Source of the DNA: Hoyosella sp. YIM 151337
GTDB taxonomy: Bacteria; Actinomycetota; Actinomycetes; Mycobacteriales; Mycobacteriaceae
Direction of reading: 5' to 3'
NCBI RefSeq assembly: GCF_026041215.1
Contig: NZ_JAPEIQ010000033.1
Span: 124,001 to 188,000, forward strand
Length of the DNA: 64,000 nucleotides
The notes under the pieces are model-generated. The model was given only the letters and a program-made list of their open reading frames with translations, did no database searches and was not told the origin of the DNA. The translations under genes and the position numbers were made by a program. This document shows, piece after piece, positions 1 to 7,896 of the stretch. Each line of letters starts with the position of its first letter. Position 1 is the stretch's first letter.

Positions 1-263
1 TCAGCAGCCACTGTTTGCGGGCTGCGGAGAACCGTTGGATTGCGCTGGACAGGCGCGACCATTCCCACTGTGGCTGGGGTGTATGACGCGGCGGTGGCCG
101 CATGGCTGATCTCGACTTCATGCGCAGCCTGAGCTGCACTGTCTGAGTATTCGAGGTCAGATGCGGCGGCAACTCCGAACAATCCTGCTGGGAGCAACCC
201 CGCCATAGCGAGAACGCTACCCCTGCGGTTGCGCTTCGTCGCGCGGCGTTTCTTCGTCGGCAC
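1..263 (-). CDS. N-terminal part of a secreted protein (runs off left edge)
   Basis: A GTG start at 263 opens a frame that stays open to the window edge. It encodes a classic Sec signal: a very basic start (VPTKKRRATKRNRR), then a hydrophobic stretch ending GLFGVAAAS, followed by a mature region rich in Ala/Ser/Thr with no recognisable domain in the visible 87 residues. A GAGGA ribosome binding site lies about 10 bases upstream on this strand. Signal peptides of this kind precede cell-wall hydrolases and other exported proteins in actinomycetes, but the catalytic part lies outside the window, so the function cannot be named. Confidence 0.7.
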   Translation of the reverse strand, partial: MPTKKRRATKRNRRGSVLAMAGLLPAGLFGVAAASDLEYSDSAAQAAHEVEISHAATAASYTPATVGMVAPVQRNPTVLRSPQTVAA

Positions 264-284
264 GGGCGAAAATCCTCACGTTCG

Positions 285-313
285 TTGTCAAAACGTGACT
301 AACTTTACATAGT
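285..313 (+). promoter_or_regulatory. Candidate sigma-70-type promoter
   Basis: TTGTCA (285-290) and CATAGT (308-313, within TTTACATAGT) are separated by 17 bases, a good match to the housekeeping consensus. Transcription would begin near 320 and give the gene at 528 a leader of about 200 bases. Judged by eye only. Confidence 0.45.
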
Positions 314-527
314 CGACACCGATCTCTGCGCACCGAATGGGTGAATCGGCCCAGCGCGGGCCGGAACTCTCAGGAACTGTCGCGTACCGTGTGCATGCCT
401 GGCGTCGTAACAATCGCCGCGCTGGGTGAGCGTGGGATTAGAGTCACAGTTGAGCACGGCCCGGCACTTCTCGCTCTGGTCATGCGTTATCTAGGTAGAA
501 CGCCGCACACTTCCGAGGAGAGCGACG
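314..527 (+). promoter_or_regulatory. Long, possibly structured leader of the membrane protein gene at 528
   Basis: This stretch between the candidate promoter and the start at 528 has no convincing frame. It contains a GC hairpin (CGGCCC 347-352 / GGGCCG 358-363) directly after GGGTGAATC and before ACTCTCAGG. The first string resembles a block of the c-di-AMP (ydaO-type) riboswitch, but the other conserved blocks are not evident, so it is recorded only as a possible structured leader. A clear Shine-Dalgarno (GAGGAGA, 515-521) ends it. Confidence 0.25.
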
Positions 528-1016
528 ATGACAAGCCCGCTGCGCGGGGCCAAGAATTTCGGGCTGCCCACCCCGCCAACTGGATGGCCGATTGGTGCGT
601 ATCCGACCTACGCGGAGGCCCAGCGTGCTGTGGATTACCTGTCCGATCAGCAGTTCCCAGTACAGGATGTAACTATCGTCGGAGTCGATCTCATGCAGGT
701 CGAGCGAGTGACTGGCCGTCTGAATTGGCCGCGAGTGATCGGCGGCGCAGTGGTGACAGGCGCGTGGATCGGCGTTTTCATCGGTTTGCTCATCGGCATC
801 TTCACCGGACAACTTCTCGAGCCGCTCGTTACAGGCATCTTCTTTGGCGTGCTCTTCTGGGTAGTTATGCAAGCGGTGCAGTATGCGGCCTCGCGCGGCC
901 AGCGCGATTTTCAGTCGACCATGCAGCTTGTTGCCGGCAGATACGACGTTCTGTGCAACCCCAAGTCGGCTGAACAGGGCCGCGATCTGCTGGCCCGGCT
1001 TGCGGGTGACTACTGA
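528..1016 (+). CDS. General-stress-protein-17M-like membrane protein
   Basis: A 162-residue protein. Residues 20-62 (PIGAYPTYAEAQRAVDYL to VTIVGVDLMQVERVTGRL) look like the small alpha/beta domain of the YflT/general stress protein 17M family. Two adjacent hydrophobic segments at about 70-115 (GGAVVTGAWIGVFIGLLIG and LVTGIFFGVLFWVVMQAV) follow, then a short soluble tail. Similar proteins in mycobacteria are annotated as conserved membrane proteins. The ATG at 528 has a strong GAGGAGA site. The next gene begins two bases after the stop, so the two are surely co-transcribed. The role is unknown; stress adaptation is only inferred from the domain. Confidence 0.75.
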   Translation: MTSPLRGAKNFGLPTPPTGWPIGAYPTYAEAQRAVDYLSDQQFPVQDVTIVGVDLMQVERVTGRLNWPRVIGGAVVTGAWIGVFIGLLIGIFTGQLLEPLVTGIFFGVLFWVVMQAVQYAASRGQRDFQSTMQLVAGRYDVLCNPKSAEQGRDLLARLAGDY

Positions 1017-1018
1017 CG

Positions 1019-1612
1019 ATGGCGCTGCGCGATATCCCGGCGAGAGTGCGTGCTCACGTTACGACCGAGCTGAACCTCGGTGATCCCGTTGCCGCCTCCG
1101 TGACGTTCCTCGGTGTCGAGCCGATCGAGGTGCTGCGCTACGGACCGGCAGGCGGCGATCCGCAAGGGCTGGTCTACTACGTGACCAGTGGATGCAGTCA
1201 GCACCCGATGGGCGACCCGGCAGATCTCATGGCAGATCCGGTGCGCGGGCCGCGCGCGGAGATACTTATGCGGCTGCGCGGAGGTGTCGACCAGGTGCTG
1301 CGTCCCCTGGCGGTTCTCGCGGCGTCGCCGTCGGTCGACGGGCTCGTGCTCGCTGCGGACTCGCTAGTCGACCTCAGCGAGCCGCTGTGGCCGGGATCCG
1401 CTTTCACCGCGGTGGTGCTCGGCCCCTGCGATATCGCTCCGCTGACGCTCAGCGAGCCGATGTCGGCAGTCGAGTTCTTTGAAGCAGTCCCTGTCACGGC
1501 GACGGAGGCCGCGTGGGTCCGTCTGCGCGGGGTCGCCGCTCTCCGGGAGGCATGGAAGGAAGCTTCGATCGACACTGCCGACCCGGCGCGCTCCGCGGTG
1601 CGCATGTCGTGA
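1019..1612 (+). CDS. Suppressor-of-fused (SUFU) domain protein
   Basis: A 197-residue soluble protein resembling the bacterial SUFU-like family. Typical elements are the N-terminal VRAHVTTEL, the block VEVLRYGPAGGDPQGLVYYVTSG (here IEVLRYGP...LVYYVTSGCS), a central HPMGDPADL / RAEILMRL segment, and a C-terminal half with WPGSAFTAVVLGP. Bacterial SUFU proteins have no settled molecular role and are often met near immunity or stress genes. It starts two bases behind the upstream gene and is followed 25 bases later by the PHP gene, forming a probable three-gene operon. The family call rests on pattern recognition only. Confidence 0.65.
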   Translation: MALRDIPARVRAHVTTELNLGDPVAASVTFLGVEPIEVLRYGPAGGDPQGLVYYVTSGCSQHPMGDPADLMADPVRGPRAEILMRLRGGVDQVLRPLAVLAASPSVDGLVLAADSLVDLSEPLWPGSAFTAVVLGPCDIAPLTLSEPMSAVEFFEAVPVTATEAAWVRLRGVAALREAWKEASIDTADPARSAVRMS

Positions 1613-1637
1613 CGCACGGCGTGGGAGGATTTACGTG

Positions 1638-2498
1638 ATGAGGCGCATTGATCTTCACACGCACACCACAGCGTCCGATGGGACAGACACCCCCGCGGCG
1701 CTAGTGCGCAACGCCGCCGCAGCTGAGCTAGACGTCCTGGCAGTGACTGACCATGACACCACCGCTGCCTGGGATGCGGCCCTGGCAGCTCTTCCGTCGG
1801 GAATGGCCCTCGTGCGGGGCATGGAGATGTCCTGTGTGGGACGGGGCGAGGACGGCTACCCGGTTTCCGTGCATCTGCTTGCCTACCTCTTTAATCCTGA
1901 CCACCCGGCACTGGCTAATGAGCGCAAGCGGCTGCGAGACGCACGCCGGACGCGGATCAGGGTGATGGCTGAGCGCATGCGTGCTGACGGCGTGCCGATC
2001 GACACGGATCAGCTATTCGCGGAGGCTGGCCCTGCCGTGGGGCGGCCGCACCTGGCGCGGGCGCTGGTCAGCGCTGGTGTCGTCAACTCAGTACCTGAGG
2101 CGTTCAATTATCATCTTTCGCCGCGCGGGCCGTACTACGTCCGCATGGATGACACTGATCTCGACAGCGCCGTTCGGATGGTCCGTGAAGCCGGGGGCGT
2201 CCCAGTTCTCGCGCACGCGCGTGCGCGAGCGCGCGGGAGGCTTCTCGATGTCGCTCACATCGAAGAACTGGCCGCTTCGGGTGCCCTCGCCGGGCTCGAG
2301 GTCAGCCACACCGACCATTCCGCAGCTGACCGGAAACTGCTTCTCAGCATTGCCGAACAGTACGCCCTGATCACCACCGGATCATCCGACTATCATGGCG
2401 CGAATAAGCATGTCCGGCTGGGGGAGCACACGACGCAGTCCGAGCAATTCGACGCGATCGTTGCTGCTGGTACCGGAGTCGGCGTTGTGCAGCGTTAG
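1638..2498 (+). CDS. PHP-domain phosphoesterase (TrpH-like)
   Basis: A 286-residue protein of the polymerase-and-histidinol-phosphatase superfamily. The metal-binding motifs are visible in order: DLHTHTTASDGT at residues 4-15, VTDHDTT near 37, an acidic site around GMEMSC (about 65), VLAHARARA near 190, and GSSDYHGAN near 250. Relatives hydrolyse 3',5'-nucleoside bisphosphates (pAp) or nucleotide 5' ends; the actual substrate is not known here. A GGGAGGA site (1621-1627) precedes both a GTG at 1635 and the chosen ATG at 1638. It is the third gene of the tight 528-2498 cluster. Confidence 0.8.
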   Translation: MRRIDLHTHTTASDGTDTPAALVRNAAAAELDVLAVTDHDTTAAWDAALAALPSGMALVRGMEMSCVGRGEDGYPVSVHLLAYLFNPDHPALANERKRLRDARRTRIRVMAERMRADGVPIDTDQLFAEAGPAVGRPHLARALVSAGVVNSVPEAFNYHLSPRGPYYVRMDDTDLDSAVRMVREAGGVPVLAHARARARGRLLDVAHIEELAASGALAGLEVSHTDHSAADRKLLLSIAEQYALITTGSSDYHGANKHVRLGEHTTQSEQFDAIVAAGTGVGVVQR

Positions 2499-2551
2499 GC
2501 GGCAGCGCCCCGTTTTGGGCGGTGTGACCACAAGGGAGTCAGGCGGCTAGG

Positions 2552-2953
2552 GTGTCGAGCTACGGGAATTACCCACCCTCACAGGACTATCAGGGGTACT
2601 GGGCCCCGCAGGGTTCCCAGGAATTCTTGCGCAGCCCTCAGCACGCCGAGAGCCCGCATTCTTACGCACGCCGGGACGGTATCCTCGTCCGTTTCCTTCG
2701 CTGGGTTGCTGGACTGTTCGCTGGGGGCTTGCTGATTCTCACCGCTGTCGTTGCCGTCGTGAGCCATTTTGCCCCGGAACGTGGTCTCGCCGGACCCGGA
2801 TCGGGTTCGGTGGCCTGGCACGTCACGGGCGCAATTATCGCGTGTACCGCCCAGGTGGCGGCAGACCGCAGCCGCGGAATGCGTGCGCTGCTGTGGAGCG
2901 TGATCGTAATCACTCTTGTCAGCACCGTCCTCTTCACGCAGTGGTGGAGCTGA
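2552..2953 (+). CDS. Small membrane protein of unknown function
   Basis: A 133-residue protein starting at GTG 2552. Residues 1-48 are polar and rich in Ser, Pro, Tyr and Gln, probably a disordered cytoplasmic tail. They are followed by hydrophobic segments at about 53-73 (RWVAGLFAGGLLILTAVVAVV), 85-102 and 112-129, ending with TQWWS. No catalytic motif is seen. Similar short membrane proteins occur downstream of PHP/SUFU genes in mycolic-acid bacteria. Its start is 53 bases after the PHP stop, so it may belong to the same transcript. Confidence 0.6.
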   Translation: MSSYGNYPPSQDYQGYWAPQGSQEFLRSPQHAESPHSYARRDGILVRFLRWVAGLFAGGLLILTAVVAVVSHFAPERGLAGPGSGSVAWHVTGAIIACTAQVAADRSRGMRALLWSVIVITLVSTVLFTQWWS

Positions 2954-3378
2954 GAGGTCCCTGATCAGCGGGGGCTCACAGCGACGCGACTTTCACAGTG
3001 AGCGTGCGCACGCAGTGGTGAACAGCTCGCGGACACTGCGTCAGGTTGATCGCACGGTGACGGCGGTGGCAGACTGTGAGTGCTTGTTCCACTGCTACCG
3101 CCGTGGCAAAGCAGCAGGTACGCGTAGTGTGATGGCGCCGGGGTTGATCCCTTTAGCGGCGAGTCTCATAACCAGCGTTACCGGTCTAGATCTTTCGTTC
3201 TGCGCCGCAGCCTGACACGTCACCAACGGGTCTGCCAGGACCGTGCACGCCCAACTGGCAACGCGGGTAGTGTCAGATGATCGCAGTTTGCCGAAGGCCG
3301 GTGCGCCCGGCTTCGGATTTGAGAGACCGCACCCAGCCCTGCGGCTGCAGCGGTCGTGATTGTGCAGGAGTAGCTGAC
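2954..3378. other. Intergenic stretch with two hairpins, upstream of malic enzyme
   Basis: No convincing gene lies in these 425 bases. Two inverted repeats are visible: 3060-3072 with 3092-3104 (13-bp arms with one G-U pair, 19-base loop) and 3291-3301 with 3307-3316 (a CCGAAG...CTTCGG stem with one bulge). The first could end transcription of the preceding operon, although no T-run follows; the second lies about 60 bases before the malic enzyme start. Confidence 0.4.
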
Positions 3379-4590
3379 GTGTCCACCGTTTCGGACCGCC
3401 CCCGCGGTGGTGATGCTGGAGCCCAGGCTGGGTCGGGCCCCATCACCGAAGAGGAGATTTTTGAAAGCCATGAGGGGGGCAAACTTTCAGTAGAGATTAC
3501 CGCGCCGCTCGACAGTCAGCGCGCGCTTTCCATCGCGTACACGCCGGGTGTTGCGCAAGTTTCCCGCGCGATCGCGGCTGACGAGACGCTAGCCGCGCGC
3601 TACACCTGGACGAGCCGTCTGGTGGCCGTCGTCAGTGACGGAAGCGCGGTACTAGGCTTGGGCGACATCGGTCCGCGGGCGTCACTGCCCGTGATGGAAG
3701 GCAAAGCGGCACTCTTCAAGTCGTTCGCCGGGCTGGACTCTATCCCGATTGTGCTCGACACCAAAGACCCCGACGAGATCGTCGAGACCCTCGTGCGATT
3801 GCGCCCCTCGTTCGGCGCTGTCAACCTCGAGGACATTTCCGCACCACGGTGCTTTGACATCGAACAGCGCGTGATCGAGGCGCTCGACTGCCCAGTAATG
3901 CACGATGATCAGCACGGAACGGCGATTGTGGTCCTGGCTGCGCTCAACGGGGCTGCACGCGCGCTGGGCCGGGAACTCGCGCCCATGCGAGTGGTGATCG
4001 CCGGGGCCGGCGCAGCCGGGGTGGCCTGCGCGAACATCCTTCTCGCTGCAGGCATCGATGACGTCATCGTGCTCGATTCAAAGGGCATCGTGGAGCCAGG
4101 CCGTGCTGATCTGAACGGCGTTAAGGCTGATCTCGCCGCGCGCACGAACCCGGCGCGCCGCACCGGTGGCATTGCGGAGGCCCTCGACGGTGCAGATGTT
4201 TTCCTGGGCGTGTCTGCAGGCAAGGTCCCGGAGGCACTGATCGCAACGATGGCGCCGAACTCGATCGTGTTCGCGCTTTCTAACCCCGATCCAGAGATTC
4301 ACCCCGAGGCGGCCGCGAGACACGCGGCAGTGGTCGCTACAGGGCGCAGCGACTATCCAAACCAGATCAACAACGTCCTCGCGTTTCCCGGTGTTTTCCG
4401 AGGCGCGCTGGATGTGGGAGCGCGCCGCATCACCGAGAGTATGAAAATCGCGGCGGCCGAAGCGATCCTCTCAGTGGTCGGTGATGAGCTTTCCCCGCAG
4501 AAGATCGTGCCGAGCCCGCTGGACCCGCGCGTCGCCCCCGCGGTCGCGGAGGCAGTCGCACGTGCCGCAAAGCAGGACGGCGTAGCCTAG
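3379..4590 (+). CDS. NAD(P)-dependent malic enzyme
   Basis: Converts malate to pyruvate, CO2 and NAD(P)H. The frame shows the family blocks: YTPGVAQVS near residue 55, VVSDGSAVLGLGDIG near 80, GKAALFKSFAGLD near 105, the metal-binding VNLEDISAPRCFDIE near 150, MHDDQHGTAIVVLAAL near 175, the dinucleotide fold VIAGAGAAGVACANILL near 205 and ALSNPDPEI near 295. At 403 residues it is the short bacterial form without the C-terminal phosphotransacetylase-like domain. The open frame extends upstream to 3277, but GTG 3379 has a CAGGAG site eight bases before it and begins the conserved part. NAD or NADP preference cannot be read by eye. Confidence 0.9.
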   Translation: MSTVSDRPRGGDAGAQAGSGPITEEEIFESHEGGKLSVEITAPLDSQRALSIAYTPGVAQVSRAIAADETLAARYTWTSRLVAVVSDGSAVLGLGDIGPRASLPVMEGKAALFKSFAGLDSIPIVLDTKDPDEIVETLVRLRPSFGAVNLEDISAPRCFDIEQRVIEALDCPVMHDDQHGTAIVVLAALNGAARALGRELAPMRVVIAGAGAAGVACANILLAAGIDDVIVLDSKGIVEPGRADLNGVKADLAARTNPARRTGGIAEALDGADVFLGVSAGKVPEALIATMAPNSIVFALSNPDPEIHPEAAARHAAVVATGRSDYPNQINNVLAFPGVFRGALDVGARRITESMKIAAAEAILSVVGDELSPQKIVPSPLDPRVAPAVAEAVARAAKQDGVA

Positions 4591-4597
4591 ATACGCG

Positions 4598-4646
4598 AAA
4601 AACGTGGAGCGCTTACCTCATTGCGAGGTAAGCGCTCCACGTTTTT
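4598..4646. terminator. Perfect bidirectional Rho-independent terminator
   Basis: Two 22-base arms (4598-4619 and 4625-4646) are exact reverse complements around a five-base loop. The arms begin and end with A5/T5, so the stem is followed by a T-run on either strand. It sits between the convergent malic enzyme and SDR genes, serving both. Confidence 0.9.
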
Positions 4647-4655
4647 CAGTGCTGC

Positions 4656-5504
4656 TTACGAGACCTTGCTTGCCTGGCCGGCCTGCTTCATGATCCTCCC
4701 CGCGGTCGCGGCGAAGAATCGTTGATAACCTGAGCCGGTGATGCGCTGAAACAGGTCCAGCGCGCGTGCGTCGAGTCCGATAAGGCAGCGTGCCCGGTTG
4801 CGGCGCACATCGGTGAGGATGCGGCGTGCCGCCGCCTCTGGGCTGGTCCGCGCGAGCCGCTTGTCGAAGAACTCACCCAGCGACGCCGCATCGGTGCCCT
4901 CGGCAGCGGTTGCAGTTCTGGCGATCGCGGTTTTGATGCCACCAGGGTGCACACACGTCACCTTCACCGGATGCCCGTTCGTGATCATCTCCATGCGAAG
5001 CGCTTCGGTGAAGCCGCGCACGGCGAACTTCGCAGAGTTGTACGCGGACTGCGAAGGAATCGCGACGAGTCCGAACAAGCTCGAAATGTTGACGACATGG
5101 CCATCGCCTGACGCGATGAGATGCGGGAGAAACGCCTTCGTTCCGTTGACGACACCCCAGAAGTCGACGTCCATGATGCGCTCGATGTCTTTGAACTCGC
5201 TGACCTCAACGTCGCCGGTGTAGGCGATACCAGCGTTGTTAAAAATCATGTTGACTGTTCCGAAATGCCGTGCGACGTCGTCCGCGTAGGTGAGGACTGC
5301 TTCGCGCTCGGCGACATTGAGTGTCGCAGTGTGCACCTCGGCCCCAAGGGCTCTTGCCGCCGCGGCTGTCTCGTCAAGCCCGATGATGTTCACGTCCGAG
5401 ATCGCCAGCTTGGCGCCTTCGCGGGCAAGCTGGAGGGCAAGCGCGCGCCCAATGCCCGAACCTGCGCCAGTGATGACGGCAACTTTGCCTTCGAACTTGC
5501 TCAT
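4656..5504 (-). CDS. Short-chain dehydrogenase/reductase
   Basis: A 282-residue classical SDR. It has the TGAGSGIG cofactor glycine motif at residues 12-19, a NNAG motif near 90, the catalytic Ser in NISSLFG near 140, and YNSAK (catalytic Tyr and Lys) near 156. An FDKRLA...SPEAAARRIL tail is typical of mycobacterial SDRs annotated next to monooxygenases. The ATG at 5504 overlaps the stop of the upstream monooxygenase in an ATGA, so the two are translated together. The pairing suggests oxidation or reduction of an alcohol/ketone that the monooxygenase also handles; the substrate is unknown. Confidence 0.85.
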   Translation of the reverse strand: MSKFEGKVAVITGAGSGIGRALALQLAREGAKLAISDVNIIGLDETAAAARALGAEVHTATLNVAEREAVLTYADDVARHFGTVNMIFNNAGIAYTGDVEVSEFKDIERIMDVDFWGVVNGTKAFLPHLIASGDGHVVNISSLFGLVAIPSQSAYNSAKFAVRGFTEALRMEMITNGHPVKVTCVHPGGIKTAIARTATAAEGTDAASLGEFFDKRLARTSPEAAARRILTDVRRNRARCLIGLDARALDLFQRITGSGYQRFFAATAGRIMKQAGQASKVS

Positions 5505-7072
5505 CGGCTCGCTTTCTTTCCGGTAGCCGCAGTGGCGGGTTCGGCCTGTGCGGGAGTGCGTGTTTCGGGGGTGTCCGCCATGACGGTGATGCCGTAGTTC
5601 TCGGCGTCGAAGTTCTTGAGCATGGAACGGAAGGAGAATGTGAAGCCAGGCCACAACGTTGTGTTGTTACCGTGCTTGTCGAGGTACCAGCTCGCGCAGC
5701 CGCCCGTCATCCACACTGTGGGCTTCAGCTGCTCCTGCAGGGAGGCGTTGTAGCTGGCTTGTGCCTCCGGGCTGACCTCGAATGTCGCGATGTTGTCACG
5801 CTTGATCGTCTTGAGCGCGTCGACAACGTAGTTGAGTTGCGATTCGATCATGAAAACCATCGAAGTGTGGCCGAGGCCAGTGTTCGGCCCGACAAGGAAG
5901 AAGAGATTGGGGAAACCCGCCACCGTGGTGCCCTTGTACCCCTGCATCCCGTTCTCCTCGAAAACGGCAGCGAGGGAACGGCCGTCACGTCCGAAGATGC
6001 CCGCGAACATGGGCGAATCCGTAACGTGGAAGCCCGTCGCGATGATGAGAGCATCGATTTCGCGCTCAGTACCGTCAGCTGTGACGACCGAGTTTTCGCG
6101 AACCTCCGCGATCCGGTCGGTTACGAGGTCCACATTCTCACGATCAAGGGCCGGGTAGTAGGCGTTCGAGATCAGCATGCGCTTGCAGCCGATGCGGAAG
6201 TCAGGAGTGACCTTTGCGCGCAGCTCTGGATTGCGAATCTGCGCGTAAATCATGCCCTGCGCGAGTGCTTGGAGGCCGGCCATCAGTTTGGGTGCCTTCG
6301 CGAGACCAACCACCTGAGTTTCGCGGGCTGCGTAGATTCCGGCACGGGCGAGCCGCTGCAAGCCTGGAACATGGCGAAGGGCCCAGCGCTCAATGCCGAA
6401 GTACGGGCGGTCGAAGCGGGGGAGCACCCATGGGGCGGTGCGCTGATATACGTCCAGATGAGCAACGTCAGGGGCAATAGCGGGGACAATCTGGATCGCT
6501 GACGCGCCAGTTCCGATCACGGCGACGCGTTTGCCCTTGAGGTCGGCCGAATGATCCCACCGCGCTGAGTGGAACATTTCACCGCTAAACGACTCGATAC
6601 CGGGGATGTCGGGCAGTGCGGGTTCGCAGAGTGCACCGACACCGGAGATGAGGAAGCGTGCGGTCACCCGGCCCTGGGAGGTCTCGACCACCCACTGTGC
6701 GGCAGCTTCATCCCAGCGAGCTTCATTGACCTCGCAGTTAAAAAGGTGGTTGTCGAGCACCCCGGCCTCCTGCGCGACGTTGCGCAGGTACGCCTGGATC
6801 TCCGGCTGACGGGAGAAAGATCGCGACCAGTCACCGGGCGCGAAGGAATACGAGTACAGCTGCGACGGAACGTCACAGGCAGCACCAGGATAGGTGTTGT
6901 CACGCCAGGTGCCGCCGACCTCAGCGCCGCGCTCAAGAACGATATAGGAGTGGGTGCCGAGTTCCTTCAGCTTGATGGCGGCGCCGAGTCCGGAGAACCC
7001 ACTGCCGATCACGGCAACGTCGACGTGGCGCGCCGCAGTTTTTGTACCCGATTTTTCAGACCTCACTGTCAT
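5501..7072 (-). CDS. Flavin monooxygenase, Baeyer-Villiger / EthA type
   Basis: A 523-residue FAD- and NADPH-dependent monooxygenase. The FAD motif VIGSGFSGLGAA lies at residues 21-32, followed by GGTWRDNTYPGAACDVPS. The Baeyer-Villiger fingerprint (FxGxxxHxxxWD) reads FSGEMFHSARWD at 162-173, and the NADPH motif VIGTGASAIQ is at 185-194. Such enzymes insert oxygen next to ketones; EthA of M. tuberculosis also activates thioamide drugs. The C-terminal tail is Ala/Thr rich. It shares an ATGA overlap with the downstream SDR and is transcribed away from a TetR gene, which is the likely local regulator. Confidence 0.88.
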   Translation of the reverse strand: MTVRSEKSGTKTAARHVDVAVIGSGFSGLGAAIKLKELGTHSYIVLERGAEVGGTWRDNTYPGAACDVPSQLYSYSFAPGDWSRSFSRQPEIQAYLRNVAQEAGVLDNHLFNCEVNEARWDEAAAQWVVETSQGRVTARFLISGVGALCEPALPDIPGIESFSGEMFHSARWDHSADLKGKRVAVIGTGASAIQIVPAIAPDVAHLDVYQRTAPWVLPRFDRPYFGIERWALRHVPGLQRLARAGIYAARETQVVGLAKAPKLMAGLQALAQGMIYAQIRNPELRAKVTPDFRIGCKRMLISNAYYPALDRENVDLVTDRIAEVRENSVVTADGTEREIDALIIATGFHVTDSPMFAGIFGRDGRSLAAVFEENGMQGYKGTTVAGFPNLFFLVGPNTGLGHTSMVFMIESQLNYVVDALKTIKRDNIATFEVSPEAQASYNASLQEQLKPTVWMTGGCASWYLDKHGNNTTLWPGFTFSFRSMLKNFDAENYGITVMADTPETRTPAQAEPATAATGKKASR

Positions 7073-7139
7073 GACAACGACGATAACCCGCTACTGAGTA
7101 TGAGTCAATAGGGTTGCTGAATTGCGGTCAATAACTACA
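7073..7139. promoter_or_regulatory. Divergent promoter/operator between monooxygenase and TetR genes
   Basis: These 67 bases hold the promoters of both directions. GTCAATA occurs twice as a direct repeat (7104-7110 and 7127-7133, 23 bases apart, about two helical turns). Read on the minus strand, each copy supplies a TTGACT/TTGACC hexamer that could act as a -35 for the monooxygenase gene. A TetR dimer bound here could control both genes. The operator is inferred, not proven. Confidence 0.4.
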
Positions 7140-7814
7140 ATGGCACCTATGGCCGGTTCAAAACGTACCCGACTCTCGCCCGAGCAACGGCGCGCTCAGC
7201 TCATTGAGCTAGGTATGGAGCTGCTCTCTCGCAAGCCCATCGAAGAGGTCTCGGTCGAAGACATCGCCGAAGAGGCGGGTGTGTCAAAAGGCCTGCTGTT
7301 TCACTATTTTGGTTCGAAGCTCGAGTTTCAGGCCGCGCTCGTGCGCAACGCCGGGGAGCAGCTCGTTGCTGCGGTCCAGCCGGATCTGTCGCTGACACCC
7401 GTAGAAACGCTTCGCGCATCCTTGGACCGGTACATCGACTTCGTTGAGCGCGCGCCCCATCTGTACATTTCGATGTTGCGTGGCGGGCTCAGCGACGTCC
7501 CCGGTATGGCGGGCGCAGTCGACGCGTCACGCAGCAAGATCGTTCGGCTGATTCTCGGCATCATGCCCTCTCTCGGCATTGAACACAGTCCACTCCTGGA
7601 TTTTGCGGTGCGCGGCTGGATCGCGCTGGTTGAGGAGACAGTGATTCGCTGGCTTCACGAGCAGTCCGTAGAGCGCGAGGAGATTCTCGAACTGCTCACG
7701 GGCGCTCTGCCCGGCGTCGTGCTCGCTCCCATGCTGGGCAGTAGTGAGGTACTCGAACAGTTTTTCCCCGGATTCACCGGCTCGCTGGAGTCCGAGTTGC
7801 CCGACGCGGGCTGA
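7140..7814 (+). CDS. TetR-family transcriptional regulator
   Basis: A 224-residue repressor-type protein. The N-terminal helix-turn-helix is clear: ELLSRKPIEEVSVEDIAEEAGVSKGLLFHYFGSKLEF, about residues 25-60. A helical ligand-binding domain without recognisable specificity follows. The frame is open from 7122, but the ATG at 7140 (or 7149) is the first plausible start; no Shine-Dalgarno is seen, so the message may be leaderless. Its divergent arrangement with the monooxygenase-SDR pair is the usual layout of an EthR/EthA-like unit, suggesting that it represses that pair. Confidence 0.85.
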   Translation: MAPMAGSKRTRLSPEQRRAQLIELGMELLSRKPIEEVSVEDIAEEAGVSKGLLFHYFGSKLEFQAALVRNAGEQLVAAVQPDLSLTPVETLRASLDRYIDFVERAPHLYISMLRGGLSDVPGMAGAVDASRSKIVRLILGIMPSLGIEHSPLLDFAVRGWIALVEETVIRWLHEQSVEREEILELLTGALPGVVLAPMLGSSEVLEQFFPGFTGSLESELPDAG

Positions 7815-7841
7815 ACCGGCCCGGCTTCCACGCGCGAAAAG

Positions 7842-7880
7842 CGAAACAGACGCACCGGCGTTGCCCGTGCGTCTGTTTCG
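7842..7880. terminator. Bidirectional terminator hairpin
   Basis: Perfect 14-base arms (CGAAACAGACGCAC at 7842-7855 and its complement at 7867-7880) surround an 11-base loop between the convergent TetR and kgd genes. There is no long T-run, but the position and perfect stem support termination for both genes. Confidence 0.75.
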
Positions 7881-7896
7881 GTCGTACTGCAGCCAG

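Noticed and set aside
331-400. Glycine riboswitch suggested by ACTCTCAGG
   Set aside because: The paired GGAGAG element and the GCCGAAGG-type core that should precede it are absent, so the string is probably coincidental.
2916-3215. Open frame of 99 codons downstream of the small membrane protein gene
   Set aside because: It overlaps the end of a better-supported gene, has no ribosome binding site, no third-position GC bias and includes a strong hairpin; treated as intergenic.
5505-5654. N-terminal extension of the SDR frame
   Set aside because: It lies inside the monooxygenase coding sequence; the family sequence begins at ATG 5504 in the ATGA overlap.
5672-6502. Long plus-strand frame opposite the monooxygenase gene
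   Set aside because: A frame mirrored by third-position GC bias of the real gene; its translation resembles no protein family and has no start signal.
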